From contig NZ_BPIG01000001.1 in assembly GCF_026003995.1 (NCBI RefSeq), positions 372,001-436,000 on the forward strand: a DNA stretch of 64,000 nucleotides. The letters are read 5' to 3'. The position numbers and the translations under genes are program-made. Shown piece after piece: positions 1-8,405 of the stretch. Origin of the DNA: Tepidiforma sp. GTDB lineage: Bacteria > Chloroflexota > Dehalococcoidia > Tepidiformales > Tepidiformaceae. Under the pieces are notes generated by a model. It was not told the DNA's origin and searched no databases. It saw nothing but the letters and a program-made list of their open reading frames with translations. The first letter of the stretch is position 1, and the number at the start of each line of letters is the position of its first letter.

Positions 1-684
1 ACGGAGAGGTCGTGGGCGATGAACAGATAGGTGAGGCCGAACTGGTCCTGCAGGTCCTGCAGGAGGTTGATGATCTGGGCCTGGATGGAGACGTCGAGGG
101 CGGAGACCGGCTCGTCGCAGACGATGAAGTCCGGTTCAACCGCGAGGGCGCGGGCGATGCCGATGCGCTGGCGCTGGCCGCCGGAGAACTCGTGCGGGAA
201 GCGGTTCGCGAAGTACGGGTTCAGGCCGACCGTCTGGAGGAGCTGCTGGACCCGCTCCTTCTTCTCTTTGCCGCTGGCGAGCTTGTGGATGGTGAGGGGC
301 TCGCTGATGATGCTGCCGACGGACATGCGCGGGTTCAGGCTCGCGTAGGGGTCCTGGAAGATCATCTGCATGCGGCGGCGGAAGCGGCGGAGTTCGCCCC
401 CCTTGATCTTCGTCAGGTCGGTGCCGTCGAAGACGACGGAGCCGGCGGTCGGCCGGGTGAGCTGGAGAATCGCCTTGCCGGTCGTGCTCTTCCCGCAGCC
501 GGATTCGCCGACGAGGCCGAGCGTCTCGCCGCGCCGGATTTCGAACGAGATTTCGTCGACGGCGCGGACGTCGGCGACTTTCCGCTGGAAGATGATGCCG
601 GACGTGACCGGGAAGTAGACCTTCAGGTTGTCGACCTGGACGAGGGTGTCGCCGATGGCGGCGCGGCCCTGTCGCGTGGTGGAG

Positions 685-701
<17 letters not shown>
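1..701 (-). CDS. Oligopeptide/dipeptide ABC transporter ATP-binding protein (OppF/DppF-like), 3' end cut by the window
   Basis: This is a cytoplasmic ATPase subunit that would power peptide import with the OppD/DppD-like protein encoded just upstream. The reading frame shows an ABC Walker A (GESGCGKTTTGKA), a Q-loop ([14 protein letters not shown]), the signature [16 protein letters not shown], Walker B ([12 protein letters not shown]) and the switch His (FIAHDLSV) just before the window edge. The C-terminal oligopeptide-transporter domain is missing because the gene runs off the left end. I chose the TTG at 701 because GGGAGG lies 8 nt upstream; this start overlaps the upstream stop by 17 bp, so translation is probably coupled. 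The family is clear; the substrate (dipeptide, oligopeptide or nickel) cannot be told from the ATPase alone. Confidence 0.93.
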
Positions 702-1686
<985 letters not shown>

Positions 1687-1750
1687 CCCTTCTCCTTTCG
1701 CGCCCGGCGTGGCCGGCAAGACCGGTGTTCGCCCTGGGGCGGGGTTCGAG

Positions 1751-1835
1751 TGGTGGGGAAGAGGAGACTCGAACTCCTACGCCTTGCGGCACATGATCCT
1801 AAGTCATGCTCGTCTGCCGATTCCGACACTTCCCC
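1751..1835 (-). tRNA. tRNA-Leu(TAG)
   Basis: The minus strand folds as a class II tRNA: acceptor GGGGAAG pairs with CTTCCCC, the anticodon loop CTTAGGA gives anticodon TAG, there is a long variable arm, the T-loop is GTTCGAGTC, and the 3' ACCA is encoded. It ends about 65 bp before the peptide transporter ATPase start. Confidence 0.95.
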
Positions 1836-1884
1836 ACGAAGTGCCCGGGCGGCCGCGTGGCTGCCCGGCGGTCGAACAGGGAGC

Positions 1885-1960
1885 TGGTGAGCCGCGGAGG
1901 ACTCGAACCTCCAACCGGCTGATTAAGAGTCAGCTGCTCTGCCAGTTGAGCTAGCGGCCC
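1885..1960 (-). tRNA. tRNA-Lys(CTT)
   Basis: The minus strand gives a standard 76-nt cloverleaf: acceptor GGGCCGC with GCGGCTC (one G-U pair), D-arm AGCTCAACTGGCAGAGC, anticodon loop CTCTTAA (CTT), T-loop GTTCGAGTC and encoded CCA. It lies 49 bp upstream of tRNA-Leu on the same strand, so the two are probably co-transcribed. Confidence 0.96.
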
Positions 1961-1976
1961 CCTCAGGACGCGCGGG

Positions 1977-2007
1977 AGTATATCACGGGCCTTTCGCGTC
2001 GCGGCAA
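1977..2007 (-). promoter_or_regulatory. Putative promoter of the tRNA-Lys/tRNA-Leu unit
   Basis: On the minus strand TATACT (1982-1977) lies 16 nt upstream of the tRNA-Lys 5' end and is preceded by TGA, an extended -10. TTGCCG (2007-2002) is a possible -35, but the 19-bp spacer is long. Confidence 0.45.
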
Positions 2008-2133
2008 CTGCGCGACTTGCCAATAACCGCTGCGTTTACGTTACCGCGGCGCGCCCGCCCGGTCCAGCATGCAGAAAGCCGCGTAGACCGTATCTCCCTC
2101 GCACGTTAACGCGCTGACCGCTACGCTCGAAGC

Positions 2134-3054
2134 GTGGGCGCCGACGACGAATGGTTGCGCGAAGCATTGGCTCCTGCCGTGCTCGGCCGCCGGCGCGTCT
2201 TCTGCTGTCATTCGGCCACGTTGAGCGGGAAACACGCGCCGAACTCCCTCGCGGCGGTTCGCGAATGCGTCGAGGCCCGGGTGCCGCGGCTCGAGGTCGA
2301 CGTCCGGTTCACCGCCGATGACCGGATGGTCTGTTTCCATGACGGAACCCTGGAACGACACTCCACCGGGGCCGGCTCCATCGCCGGGCTGCCCGCGCTG
2401 AGCCTCCGTGCAGTCACGTACCGCAAGACGGGCGAGCCGCTCGCCTTCCTCGACGAGGTCGTCGAGGCCATGGCCGGTTCCGACACGATGCTCCAGGTGG
2501 ATCTCAAGCTGAACCGGCCGATTTCGCCGACGCGGGTGAAGGCGCTCGAGGCCGCGCTCCGGCCGCTCCAGGGGAACGTCATCGTCGGGTCGCAGTCGCC
2601 CTGGAACCTGCGCAAGCTCACGGAGGTTCCTGTCGCGTTCGACCCGACGCTCTTCCTGAACTACACGCCGGCGCGCCGCCAGGCGCCGTATCCGCGGCAG
2701 CGGGGCATCCACGGGTTCTGGGACGATTCGCCGCTCGCGCGAAACCCGTACACGACGCCCCGGGAGTACCTCGAGGCGCGCATCGATGAGCTGCACGGCA
2801 TGGTGCCCGCGGCCCGCGAATGGATGGTCGACATCGGCACGGTCCTCCGAATGGCGGAGCTCGGTGTGCTGCTCGGCGAGGAGCTGGCGCAGCGGGGCAT
2901 CGAGCTCGCCGCGTGGACGCTGAAGGCGCGGGACCCGCTCGGGGCGACGCTCGATCGGCTCTGGGCGGCCGGCGTGACGACGGTGATCACCGACGTGCCG
3001 CGGGCGGCGGCCGAAGCCTGCGCTGCTGGGCGGGCGCGGGCCGCCGTCCCCTGA
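2134..3054 (+). CDS. Glycerophosphodiester phosphodiesterase family protein
   Basis: It probably hydrolyses glycerophosphodiesters to glycerol-3-phosphate and an alcohol, in phospholipid turnover. The 306-residue protein has a GDPD TIM-barrel pattern: an N-terminal catalytic His region (FCCHS near residue 25, then APNSLAA in place of the usual PENS), the metal-binding LEVDVRFTADDRMVCFHDGTL block with Glu, Asp and His, then LQVDLK. The first motif is HS rather than the usual HRG, a modest divergence. There is no signal peptide, so it is probably cytoplasmic. The GTG start has no clear ribosome site. It stands alone between the minus-strand tRNAs and the pilin gene. Confidence 0.82.
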   Translation: MGADDEWLREALAPAVLGRRRVFCCHSATLSGKHAPNSLAAVRECVEARVPRLEVDVRFTADDRMVCFHDGTLERHSTGAGSIAGLPALSLRAVTYRKTGEPLAFLDEVVEAMAGSDTMLQVDLKLNRPISPTRVKALEAALRPLQGNVIVGSQSPWNLRKLTEVPVAFDPTLFLNYTPARRQAPYPRQRGIHGFWDDSPLARNPYTTPREYLEARIDELHGMVPAAREWMVDIGTVLRMAELGVLLGEELAQRGIELAAWTLKARDPLGATLDRLWAAGVTTVITDVPRAAAEACAAGRARAAVP

Positions 3055-3167
3055 GCAGCAACGCGGTTCACGGCAGCGTTACGCATTCTCCCCCGCGCCC
3101 GACCGGTTGAAGCGGCCGGCAGCGGCCGAACCTCGATGCAGGGAGAGACTACCGGGGGATTGCCGGC

Positions 3168-3353
3168 ATGAAACGTTTCGCCACCTGGCTGGGCGCCCGC
3201 GTCGGAAGGACGGACGACGAAACGGGGCAGGGCCTTGCCGAGTACGCGCTCATCCTCGCGCTCATCGCGCTCGCCTGCGTGGCCGCGCTGGTCACCCTCG
3301 GCCAGGCCATCGCGAACTCGCCGGGCTTCAGCGTCCTCCCCGGCGCCCTGTAA
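3168..3353 (+). CDS. Flp/Fap-type (type IVb) pilin-like small protein
   Basis: A 61-residue protein with the layout of a Flp prepilin: a short basic leader, then G20|QGLAEY, where Glu and Tyr occupy positions +5 and +6 after the expected prepilin peptidase cut, then a single hydrophobic segment (ALILALIALACVAALVTLG). Flp pilins are inserted in the membrane and polymerised by Tad machinery into adhesive pili; Tad genes are absent from this window, so the gene is an orphan here. The C-terminal tail after the helix is very short, as in Flp. GGGGGA lies 8 nt before the ATG. Confidence 0.82.
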   Translation: MKRFATWLGARVGRTDDETGQGLAEYALILALIALACVAALVTLGQAIANSPGFSVLPGAL

Positions 3354-3368
3354 TCGCCGGGCCGCGCT

Positions 3369-4316
3369 TCAGAGCAGGACCAATCCGCAGTTGCGGCTCG
3401 TGCCCTGGACCCAGGCCGGGCCGCCGTCGAGCGTCCCGAGGGAATTGACGTACCCGGGCGCGCCGGGAATGTAGCGGCGCCACCGCGTCCCATCGAACTG
3501 GTAGACGGCCCCGTAGCAGCCAGCTGCCCGCGCGAGGACGGCGTCGACCGGCCCGGCCGGCAGCACTACGAGGTTCCATCCCTCCCAGAGCGTGACGGCC
3601 GCGCCGTCTTGCCGGGGGAGCGGCGTCGGCGTCGGGGTCGGTGTCGGCGACGGCGTGCGGGTCGGTGTCGGCGACGGGGTCACCGTGGCCGCCGATGTCG
3701 GCGTCGCCGTCGGGGCGGAGGCCGCCGCACCGGGGCACGGCTGGTTCGCCGGGTACTGCGCGATGACCACGACCCAGGCGACCCGCCGGCCGTCGCTGCT
3801 CGAAGCCCGGCCGGCGCCGACGCACTTGAAGGGCAGCGACGCGGAGGGCGTGGATGCCCAGATGCCGCTCCCGGGGTAGGCCATGTCGGCCGCGGCCTGG
3901 GCCGCGCTCACCTGGATGGGTTGACTGCTGGTGTAGGCGCGGATGCCTTCGCCGCTGCCGTAGGCGTACGGCGTGCCGCCGGAGGTGGTGCCCGTGTAGC
4001 CGCAATCGAGCGCGCGCTGCGCCCAGTTGCGGCCGAAGCTGTCGCCGTGGCCGCCGGGCGCGCCGTTATCGACCTGCCACTGGGCGAACCACGCGGCCGC
4101 GGCGTTGAGCGCGCCGGAGACCTGGAGGGGCGTCGAGGGGCTGACGTTCTGGTCGCGCCACGCCTGGATGAGCTGCAGGAACTGCTGCTCCTGGGCATCG
4201 AGAGCGTCGTGCGGGGTGCCGCAGGGGCCGGCGGCGCGGGCTGATTCGCGCGGCGCGGCGGCCGCGATGAGGAGCAGGAGGCCGGCGGCGAGCGCCGGCA
4301 GGAAGGACCATCGCAT
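3369..4316 (-). CDS. Secreted CAP/SCP-family protein with Thr-Pro linker and C-terminal Trp-rich domain
   Basis: The protein begins with a signal peptide (MRWSFLPALAAGLLLLIAAA), so it is exported. Residues of about 50-190 look like a CAP (SCP/PR1) domain: an N-terminal helix, ALNAAAAWFAQW, then GHGDSFGRNWAQR with the conserved His, and a late VAWVVVIAQYP strand. A Ser/Thr/Pro linker of repeated TPTP units follows, and then a compact domain with GWNLVVLPAG and AWVQG, a type often seen at the C-terminus of exported Chloroflexota proteins. The CAP call is moderate; the function is unknown and could be cell-wall binding or hydrolysis. I prefer the ATG at 4316, immediately before the signal peptide, over the upstream in-frame start at 4373. 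Confidence 0.75.
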   Translation of the reverse strand: MRWSFLPALAAGLLLLIAAAAPRESARAAGPCGTPHDALDAQEQQFLQLIQAWRDQNVSPSTPLQVSGALNAAAAWFAQWQVDNGAPGGHGDSFGRNWAQRALDCGYTGTTSGGTPYAYGSGEGIRAYTSSQPIQVSAAQAAADMAYPGSGIWASTPSASLPFKCVGAGRASSSDGRRVAWVVVIAQYPANQPCPGAAASAPTATPTSAATVTPSPTPTRTPSPTPTPTPTPLPRQDGAAVTLWEGWNLVVLPAGPVDAVLARAAGCYGAVYQFDGTRWRRYIPGAPGYVNSLGTLDGGPAWVQGTSRNCGLVLL

Positions 4317-4349
4317 GACATCACCAACAGCGGGGGCGCTGGCCGCCTC

Positions 4350-4380
4350 ACCATAACACCGGGCGGTGTGCAAACGTCAA
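4350..4380 (-). promoter_or_regulatory. Putative promoter of the CAP-family gene
   Basis: On the minus strand TTGACG (4380-4375) and TATGGT (4355-4350) are separated by 19 bp, about 34 nt upstream of the ATG at 4316. The -35 match is good; the spacer is long. Confidence 0.4.
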
Positions 4381-4432
4381 CCGGGGCGCCACTGGCGAAT
4401 CTGAGAGGCCAGGCGTACCATTCCGGCATCGG

Positions 4433-7400
4433 ATGACGGCGACGCTTGTGCCCCCGACGCGGCCGAAGGCCAGCCCCGGCGGACGGCTTGCCATTCCCCG
4501 GCTGCCGCGGCGGCTCGTCGCGCGCCCGCGCGTGGTGGGCGAACTGCACCGCGGGGTGGGAAGCGGCATCATCGCGGTCGTCGCGCCGCCCGGGTACGGA
4601 AAGACCACGGCAGTCGCGATGGCGCTCGAAGAGCTGGACTTCGAGCCGCGCTGGCTCACCCTCGATGCGACGGCTCGCGCGCCTGAAGCCTTCGCCCACC
4701 AGGTCGGCGCCGCGCTCGCCCGGAACGTGCTGGCGCCGCCGCCCCCCACGGCGTTGAAGCTGAGCGACCTGCAGGCCTACGTCAGCGCGGCCGTGCACGA
4801 CGCGGCAGCGGGGTGCGAGCGCCCGCTCCTGCTCGTGCTCGACAACGTCCACGAGATCGCCGAATCGCACGAGTCGCTCCAGCTCCTCGGGTGGCTCATC
4901 GACGCCATGCAGGGCGGGCATGAACTGGTGCTCTGCGGCCGCGAAATGCCGTTCGTGCCGGCTCTCAATGAGCGGCTGGCGACCGGCGACATCGTCATCA
5001 TGGGCCGCGAAACGCTCGCCTTCGACGTCGACGAAATCGCGGCGGCGAGCGGGGCGCTCGGAGCGGCGGCCGACGCGCGCCGGGTGCTCGAGCAGACGGG
5101 CGGCTGGCCGGTCGGCGTCATGGCGACGCTCGCCGGGGATGCCGTCGCCGGCGTCACGGCGGCCGATTTCGACCGCTACCTCGCCGCGGAGGTGTGGGAG
5201 CGCGTGCCCCCCAGCCTTCGCGGGATGCTCCATCGCCTGTCGCTCCACCCGTCCATCGAGCGGTCGGTGGTGGAGCTGGAGTTCGGTCTGCGTGCCTGGC
5301 GTGAGCTCACCGCGTGGATGAGCCGCCGGGACTTTCTCTGTGAGCACCTCTCGCCGCGGGAGTTCCGCCTCAATCCGCTGCTGCGCCAGTTCATCGCCGA
5401 GGACTTCGCCGCCGCCGACCCTGAGGGCTTCCACCAGGCCCTCGACGACGTGCTCGGCGCGCTCGTCCGCTCGGGGCGCACCGTCGAGGCGGTCGAGCTC
5501 GCGCGCGCGCAGGGCTCGGAGCTCCAGCTCGCGGGCCTGCTCGAGGCGCACGGCCACGCGCTCATCCTGCGGGGGTCGTTCTCCCTGCTGAACGATGCCT
5601 TCGCAGCCATCGGGCTCGCGACGCTCGACCGGCGTCCGCTGCTCGCCGCGCTGAAGGCCCGGACCGAAGCCCACGTCGGCGACCCCGACGAGGCGCTGCG
5701 GCTCGCCGGGCTGGTGCTCGGGGACCGGGCTGTCCGGGGTGCGGCGCGGGTGCACGCGCACCTCGCGCGGCTGCGCGCGCTGCGGCTGCTCGGCCGCCTC
5801 GAAGAGATGCAGCGCGAGGCCGACCGCCTCCGGGCGCTCGACTGGGAGGGCGACCCGGCGCTGCGCGCCGAGGTGACCTACCAGCGGGCGGAGTTCGAGC
5901 TGAGCGTCACGCGGAACTTCCCGCGCGCCGAGGAGCTGCTCCGCGACGCCATCGACGAGGCCGAGCGCCACCACGTGAGCCCGCTCGACCTGCTCGCGCG
6001 GTCGACGCTCGGGCAGGCGCTCGCGATGCACGGCGACGCGCCCGCGGCGGTGACGATGCTCACGCGCGCGGCGCAGGGCTGGCGGTCGCTCGGCCGCTCG
6101 TCGAACCTCGGCTGGACCCTCAACAACCTCGGCATGGCGCACCTCGATGCGGGCGATTTCAAGAGCGCGGTCGCGGTGCTCGAGGAAGCCGTGGCGGAAG
6201 GCATCTCGTGCGGCAACCGCCGGAACGTCGCCTACGCCACGGGCTCGCTCGGCGACGCTGAGCTGGCCCTCGGCCATTTCAAGAAGGCGCAGGAACACTT
6301 CGAAGAGGCGATCCGCATCTGCGCAACCGAGGCGCTCGACGAAACGCTCGCCGCGCTCTCCATCGCTGGCCTCTCGGCGGCGTTCCTCGGGCAGGGCGAC
6401 CTCCAGCAGGCCGACTTCTTCGCGCGTCGCGCCATGCTCGTGGCGCTCGCCTCCGGCAACCAGTACGAAATTGCGTACTGCAAGCTGCGGCAGTCTGCCG
6501 TCGACCTCGCCGCCGGCAACGCGCTCGTCGCGGAGCGTCTCGCCGGGGAGGCTGCAGACGCCTTCGAACAGATGGACGTCGCGCCGTTCGCGGCCGCAGC
6601 CTGGTATCGGAGGGCGATGGCGCAGTTCCGCCTGAGCCGGCGGGCGGAGGCGCAGGAATCGCTCGCGAAGTGCGCCTGCGCGATTCGGCAGCCGTGGATG
6701 ACGAACGTGCTCGTTCCGCTGGTGCGGGAAAACCCGATGTTCGCGCAGTGGGCCGCGTCGCGGCCGGCAGCGGGGCGCTGGTTCCGCGACATCCTCGAGC
6801 GGCAGAGCTTCCTCGTCAGCAGCGACGCCGCTGAGCCGCCGTCCGAGCCTTCCGTCGGCCGATTCCCGCGGGTGGTCGCCCGCAGCCTCGGTCGGGTGGC
6901 GGTGACTGTCGGCGGCCGGCAGGTCACGGACGAGCAGTGGGCCAGCCTGCGCGCGAAGGAGCTGTTCTTCCTGCTGCTCGCGCACCGGGGCGGCATCCGC
7001 AAGGAGCAGGCCGTCGAAATGCTCTACCCGGAGCTGCCCCGGGAGAAATGCAACTCCGCATTCCATTCGAACCTCTACCGGCTGCGGCGCGCGCTCTACG
7101 CCGAGTGCGTGGTGAAGCAGGACGGCGCCTACCTGCTCAACCCCGAAGGGCAGTTCGAATGGGATGTCGAACGGTTCGAGGCAGCGCTCGAGCGCGCGCA
7201 CCAGGCGGCGCCGGGCAGCAAGGAGCGGGCGCTCGCCTTCCAGGAGGCGCTCGAACTGTACGAGGGCCCGTTCGCGGAAGTCTTCGAATCGGAGTGGGCG
7301 GCTGCGCGCCGGGCGCGGCTCCACGAACAGGCCCATTCGTCGCTGGCAGCGCTCGCCGGCTACTTCGCCGCCCGCAAGGATTTCGAAGCCGCGGTCCTCT

Positions 7401-7606
7401 GCCTCGAGCGCATCCTGCGCAGCGACCGCTTCAATGAAGAGGCGGCGTACGAACTGGCGCGCTACCGGAGCCGGGCCGGCCAGGCGGTGCAGGCGCTCCA
7501 CTTCATCGACCAGTACGCGGAGCTGTACGAGCAGGAGCTGGGCGGGCCCCTGCCGGAGCGGTTCTACGAACTCCGGGCGGCCATCGCCGCCGGTGTGGCG
7601 GTGTAA
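4433..7606 (+). CDS. Large ATPase-TPR-winged helix-BTAD transcriptional activator (MalT/SARP-type)
   Basis: A 1057-residue regulator. Residues 45-330 form a STAND-type ATPase: Walker A APPGYGKTTA at 51-60 and Walker B LLLVLDNVHE at 132-141, followed by GRETLAFDVDEI and GGWPVGV as in MalT/LuxR-LAL proteins. Residues of about 400-755 are helical TPR-like repeats (LGQALAMHGDAPAAV, LNNLGMAHLDAGDFKSAV, LGDAELALGHFKKAQ). Residues of about 820-905 are an OmpR/SARP-like winged helix (LRAKELFFLLLAHRG, NLYRLRRALY) and the C-terminal 150 residues are a BTAD. Such proteins bind DNA when a ligand, often sensed by the TPR domain, switches on the ATPase. A 29-codon secreted peptide gene follows 90 bp downstream and is the natural candidate ligand. 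TACCAT 11 nt before the start may be a -10. Confidence 0.93.
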   Translation: MTATLVPPTRPKASPGGRLAIPRLPRRLVARPRVVGELHRGVGSGIIAVVAPPGYGKTTAVAMALEELDFEPRWLTLDATARAPEAFAHQVGAALARNVLAPPPPTALKLSDLQAYVSAAVHDAAAGCERPLLLVLDNVHEIAESHESLQLLGWLIDAMQGGHELVLCGREMPFVPALNERLATGDIVIMGRETLAFDVDEIAAASGALGAAADARRVLEQTGGWPVGVMATLAGDAVAGVTAADFDRYLAAEVWERVPPSLRGMLHRLSLHPSIERSVVELEFGLRAWRELTAWMSRRDFLCEHLSPREFRLNPLLRQFIAEDFAAADPEGFHQALDDVLGALVRSGRTVEAVELARAQGSELQLAGLLEAHGHALILRGSFSLLNDAFAAIGLATLDRRPLLAALKARTEAHVGDPDEALRLAGLVLGDRAVRGAARVHAHLARLRALRLLGRLEEMQREADRLRALDWEGDPALRAEVTYQRAEFELSVTRNFPRAEELLRDAIDEAERHHVSPLDLLARSTLGQALAMHGDAPAAVTMLTRAAQGWRSLGRSSNLGWTLNNLGMAHLDAGDFKSAVAVLEEAVAEGISCGNRRNVAYATGSLGDAELALGHFKKAQEHFEEAIRICATEALDETLAALSIAGLSAAFLGQGDLQQADFFARRAMLVALASGNQYEIAYCKLRQSAVDLAAGNALVAERLAGEAADAFEQMDVAPFAAAAWYRRAMAQFRLSRRAEAQESLAKCACAIRQPWMTNVLVPLVRENPMFAQWAASRPAAGRWFRDILERQSFLVSSDAAEPPSEPSVGRFPRVVARSLGRVAVTVGGRQVTDEQWASLRAKELFFLLLAHRGGIRKEQAVEMLYPELPREKCNSAFHSNLYRLRRALYAECVVKQDGAYLLNPEGQFEWDVERFEAALERAHQAAPGSKERALAFQEALELYEGPFAEVFESEWAAARRARLHEQAHSSLAALAGYFAARKDFEAAVLCLERILRSDRFNEEAAYELARYRSRAGQAVQALHFIDQYAELYEQELGGPLPERFYELRAAIAAGVAV

Positions 7607-7624
7607 TCCCGGGGGATTCGAGCC

Positions 7625-7634
7625 TCTCGCGAGA
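7625..7634. promoter_or_regulatory. Perfect 10-bp palindrome upstream of the mini-peptide gene
   Basis: TCTCGCGAGA lies 18 bp after the regulator stop and about 63 bp before the peptide ATG. A symmetrical site here could bind a dimeric regulator such as the upstream BTAD protein. It is short enough to occur by chance in this GC-rich DNA. Confidence 0.3.
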
Positions 7635-7660
7635 ATTTCGTAAGAACCGGGTGCGTACCT

Positions 7661-7685
7661 TCCGGGACGACAAACCGTTCCCGGA
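7661..7685 (+). promoter_or_regulatory. Leader hairpin next to the ribosome site of the mini-peptide gene
   Basis: TCCGGGA (7661-7667) and TCCCGGA (7679-7685) form a perfect 7-bp stem with an 11-nt loop. The 3' arm supplies the first bases of the GGAGG ribosome site, so the fold would partly occlude translation initiation at 7697. Confidence 0.45.
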
Positions 7686-7696
7686 GGAACTCGCAG

Positions 7697-7786
7697 ATGA
7701 CCCGCCGCCTCGTTACGCTCGCTATTTCGGTGTCGGCCCTCGCCGTTATCGCCCTCGCGGGCGCGGCCCCGTACCAGTCCTGGTAA
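7697..7786 (+). CDS. 29-residue secreted mini-peptide, candidate signalling propeptide
   Basis: A very short gene with a good ribosome site (GGAGG, 9 nt before ATG). The product starts MTRR, continues as an uninterrupted hydrophobic segment (LVTLAISVSALAVIALAG) and ends AAPYQSW. This is a complete Sec signal peptide with an Ala-X-Ala cut site, so export would release a hexapeptide APYQSW or pentapeptide PYQSW; almost nothing else is encoded. The gene lies 90 bp after a TPR-containing transcription factor on the same strand, as propeptide genes do in RRNPP systems. A strong hairpin follows the stop. I recognise no family. It could instead be a small membrane peptide without cleavage. Codon choice is typical of neighbouring genes, which favours a real gene. 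Confidence 0.62.
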   Translation: MTRRLVTLAISVSALAVIALAGAAPYQSW

Positions 7787-7790
7787 ACCG

Positions 7791-7816
7791 GCGTGCAGGG
7801 GGCTAACCCTGCACGC
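7791..7816 (+). terminator. Perfect 10-bp stem-loop after the mini-peptide gene
   Basis: GCGTGCAGGG and CCCTGCACGC pair perfectly around a GGCTAA loop, starting 4 nt after the peptide stop. There is no T-run, so termination would be inefficient or factor-dependent; it may instead protect the 3' end of the peptide mRNA. Confidence 0.5.
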
Positions 7817-7844
7817 AGCAGCCGAATCCGAGACAATCGCCCGC

Positions 7845-8405
7845 ATGAAGCGCCATGCGGGCGATTTGTTCGTCCTCGGGGCCGCTGCGGTCATCTTCCT
7901 CGCCCAGCAGCTGGCCATTTCGTACATGCCGCTCGACGGCGCGGCCGGCGCGATGCGCCGCATGCTCTTCCTCGTCACGACGGCCGCGCTCGCCCTGATG
8001 GCGCTCCACTTCCGACGGTTCTTCGGCGCCTGGCTCGTCTCGGCAGGCATCCTGATGAATCTGCTGCCGATGGCGGCTCATGGCGGGGCGATGCCCATCG
8101 ACTTCGCGATTTTGCAGCGCTCGGGTGCCTTCCCGGAAGTCACCGAGGCCGATATCGGCCGCCAGACCAACCACGGGAAGGACGTCGTCCTCCGGCGCGA
8201 CGACATCCGGTTCTACTGGCTCTCGGACCGGTTCATCGTCGACCTGCCGCTCTATGGAACGAACATCTACTCCGCCGGCGATTTCGTCCTCTTCGCGGGG
8301 CTCGGGCTCGTCGCGGCGCAGGCGGCAGTGATGGCGTTCCGCCCCGGCGGAGAGCGGGCGGACGCGGCGTCCCCGGCTGAGAACGTCGAACGGGGGGCCG
8401 GATGA
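7845..8405 (+). CDS. DUF5317 family membrane protein
   Basis: A 186-residue integral membrane protein of unknown function. It shows DUF5317 features: hydrophobic helices at about 8-25, 40-58 and 60-78, then the polar motif LLPMAAHGGAMPID, the conserved block GKDVVLRRDDIRFYWLSDRF, and a final helix beginning YSAGDFVLFAGLGL. In known members the conserved loop faces one side of the membrane, but no activity is established. Its stop overlaps the ATG of the panE-like gene by 4 bp, so the two are translationally coupled. Confidence 0.8.
   Translation: MKRHAGDLFVLGAAAVIFLAQQLAISYMPLDGAAGAMRRMLFLVTTAALALMALHFRRFFGAWLVSAGILMNLLPMAAHGGAMPIDFAILQRSGAFPEVTEADIGRQTNHGKDVVLRRDDIRFYWLSDRFIVDLPLYGTNIYSAGDFVLFAGLGLVAAQAAVMAFRPGGERADAASPAENVERGAG

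Noticed and set aside
3600..3720. The repetitive GTCGGCGTCGG tract as a DNA repeat element
   Set aside because: It encodes the Thr-Pro linker of the CAP protein, so the repetition is a protein-level feature.
7697..7786. The mini-peptide as a chance open frame
   Set aside because: I kept it: a ribosome site, a complete signal peptide and typical codon bias are unlikely together by chance, though its function is only inferred.
3908..8050. A 1380-residue open frame on the minus strand opposite the large regulator
   Set aside because: It is a shadow of the high-GC plus-strand gene, with Arg/Pro/Gly-rich composition, no domains and no ribosome site.
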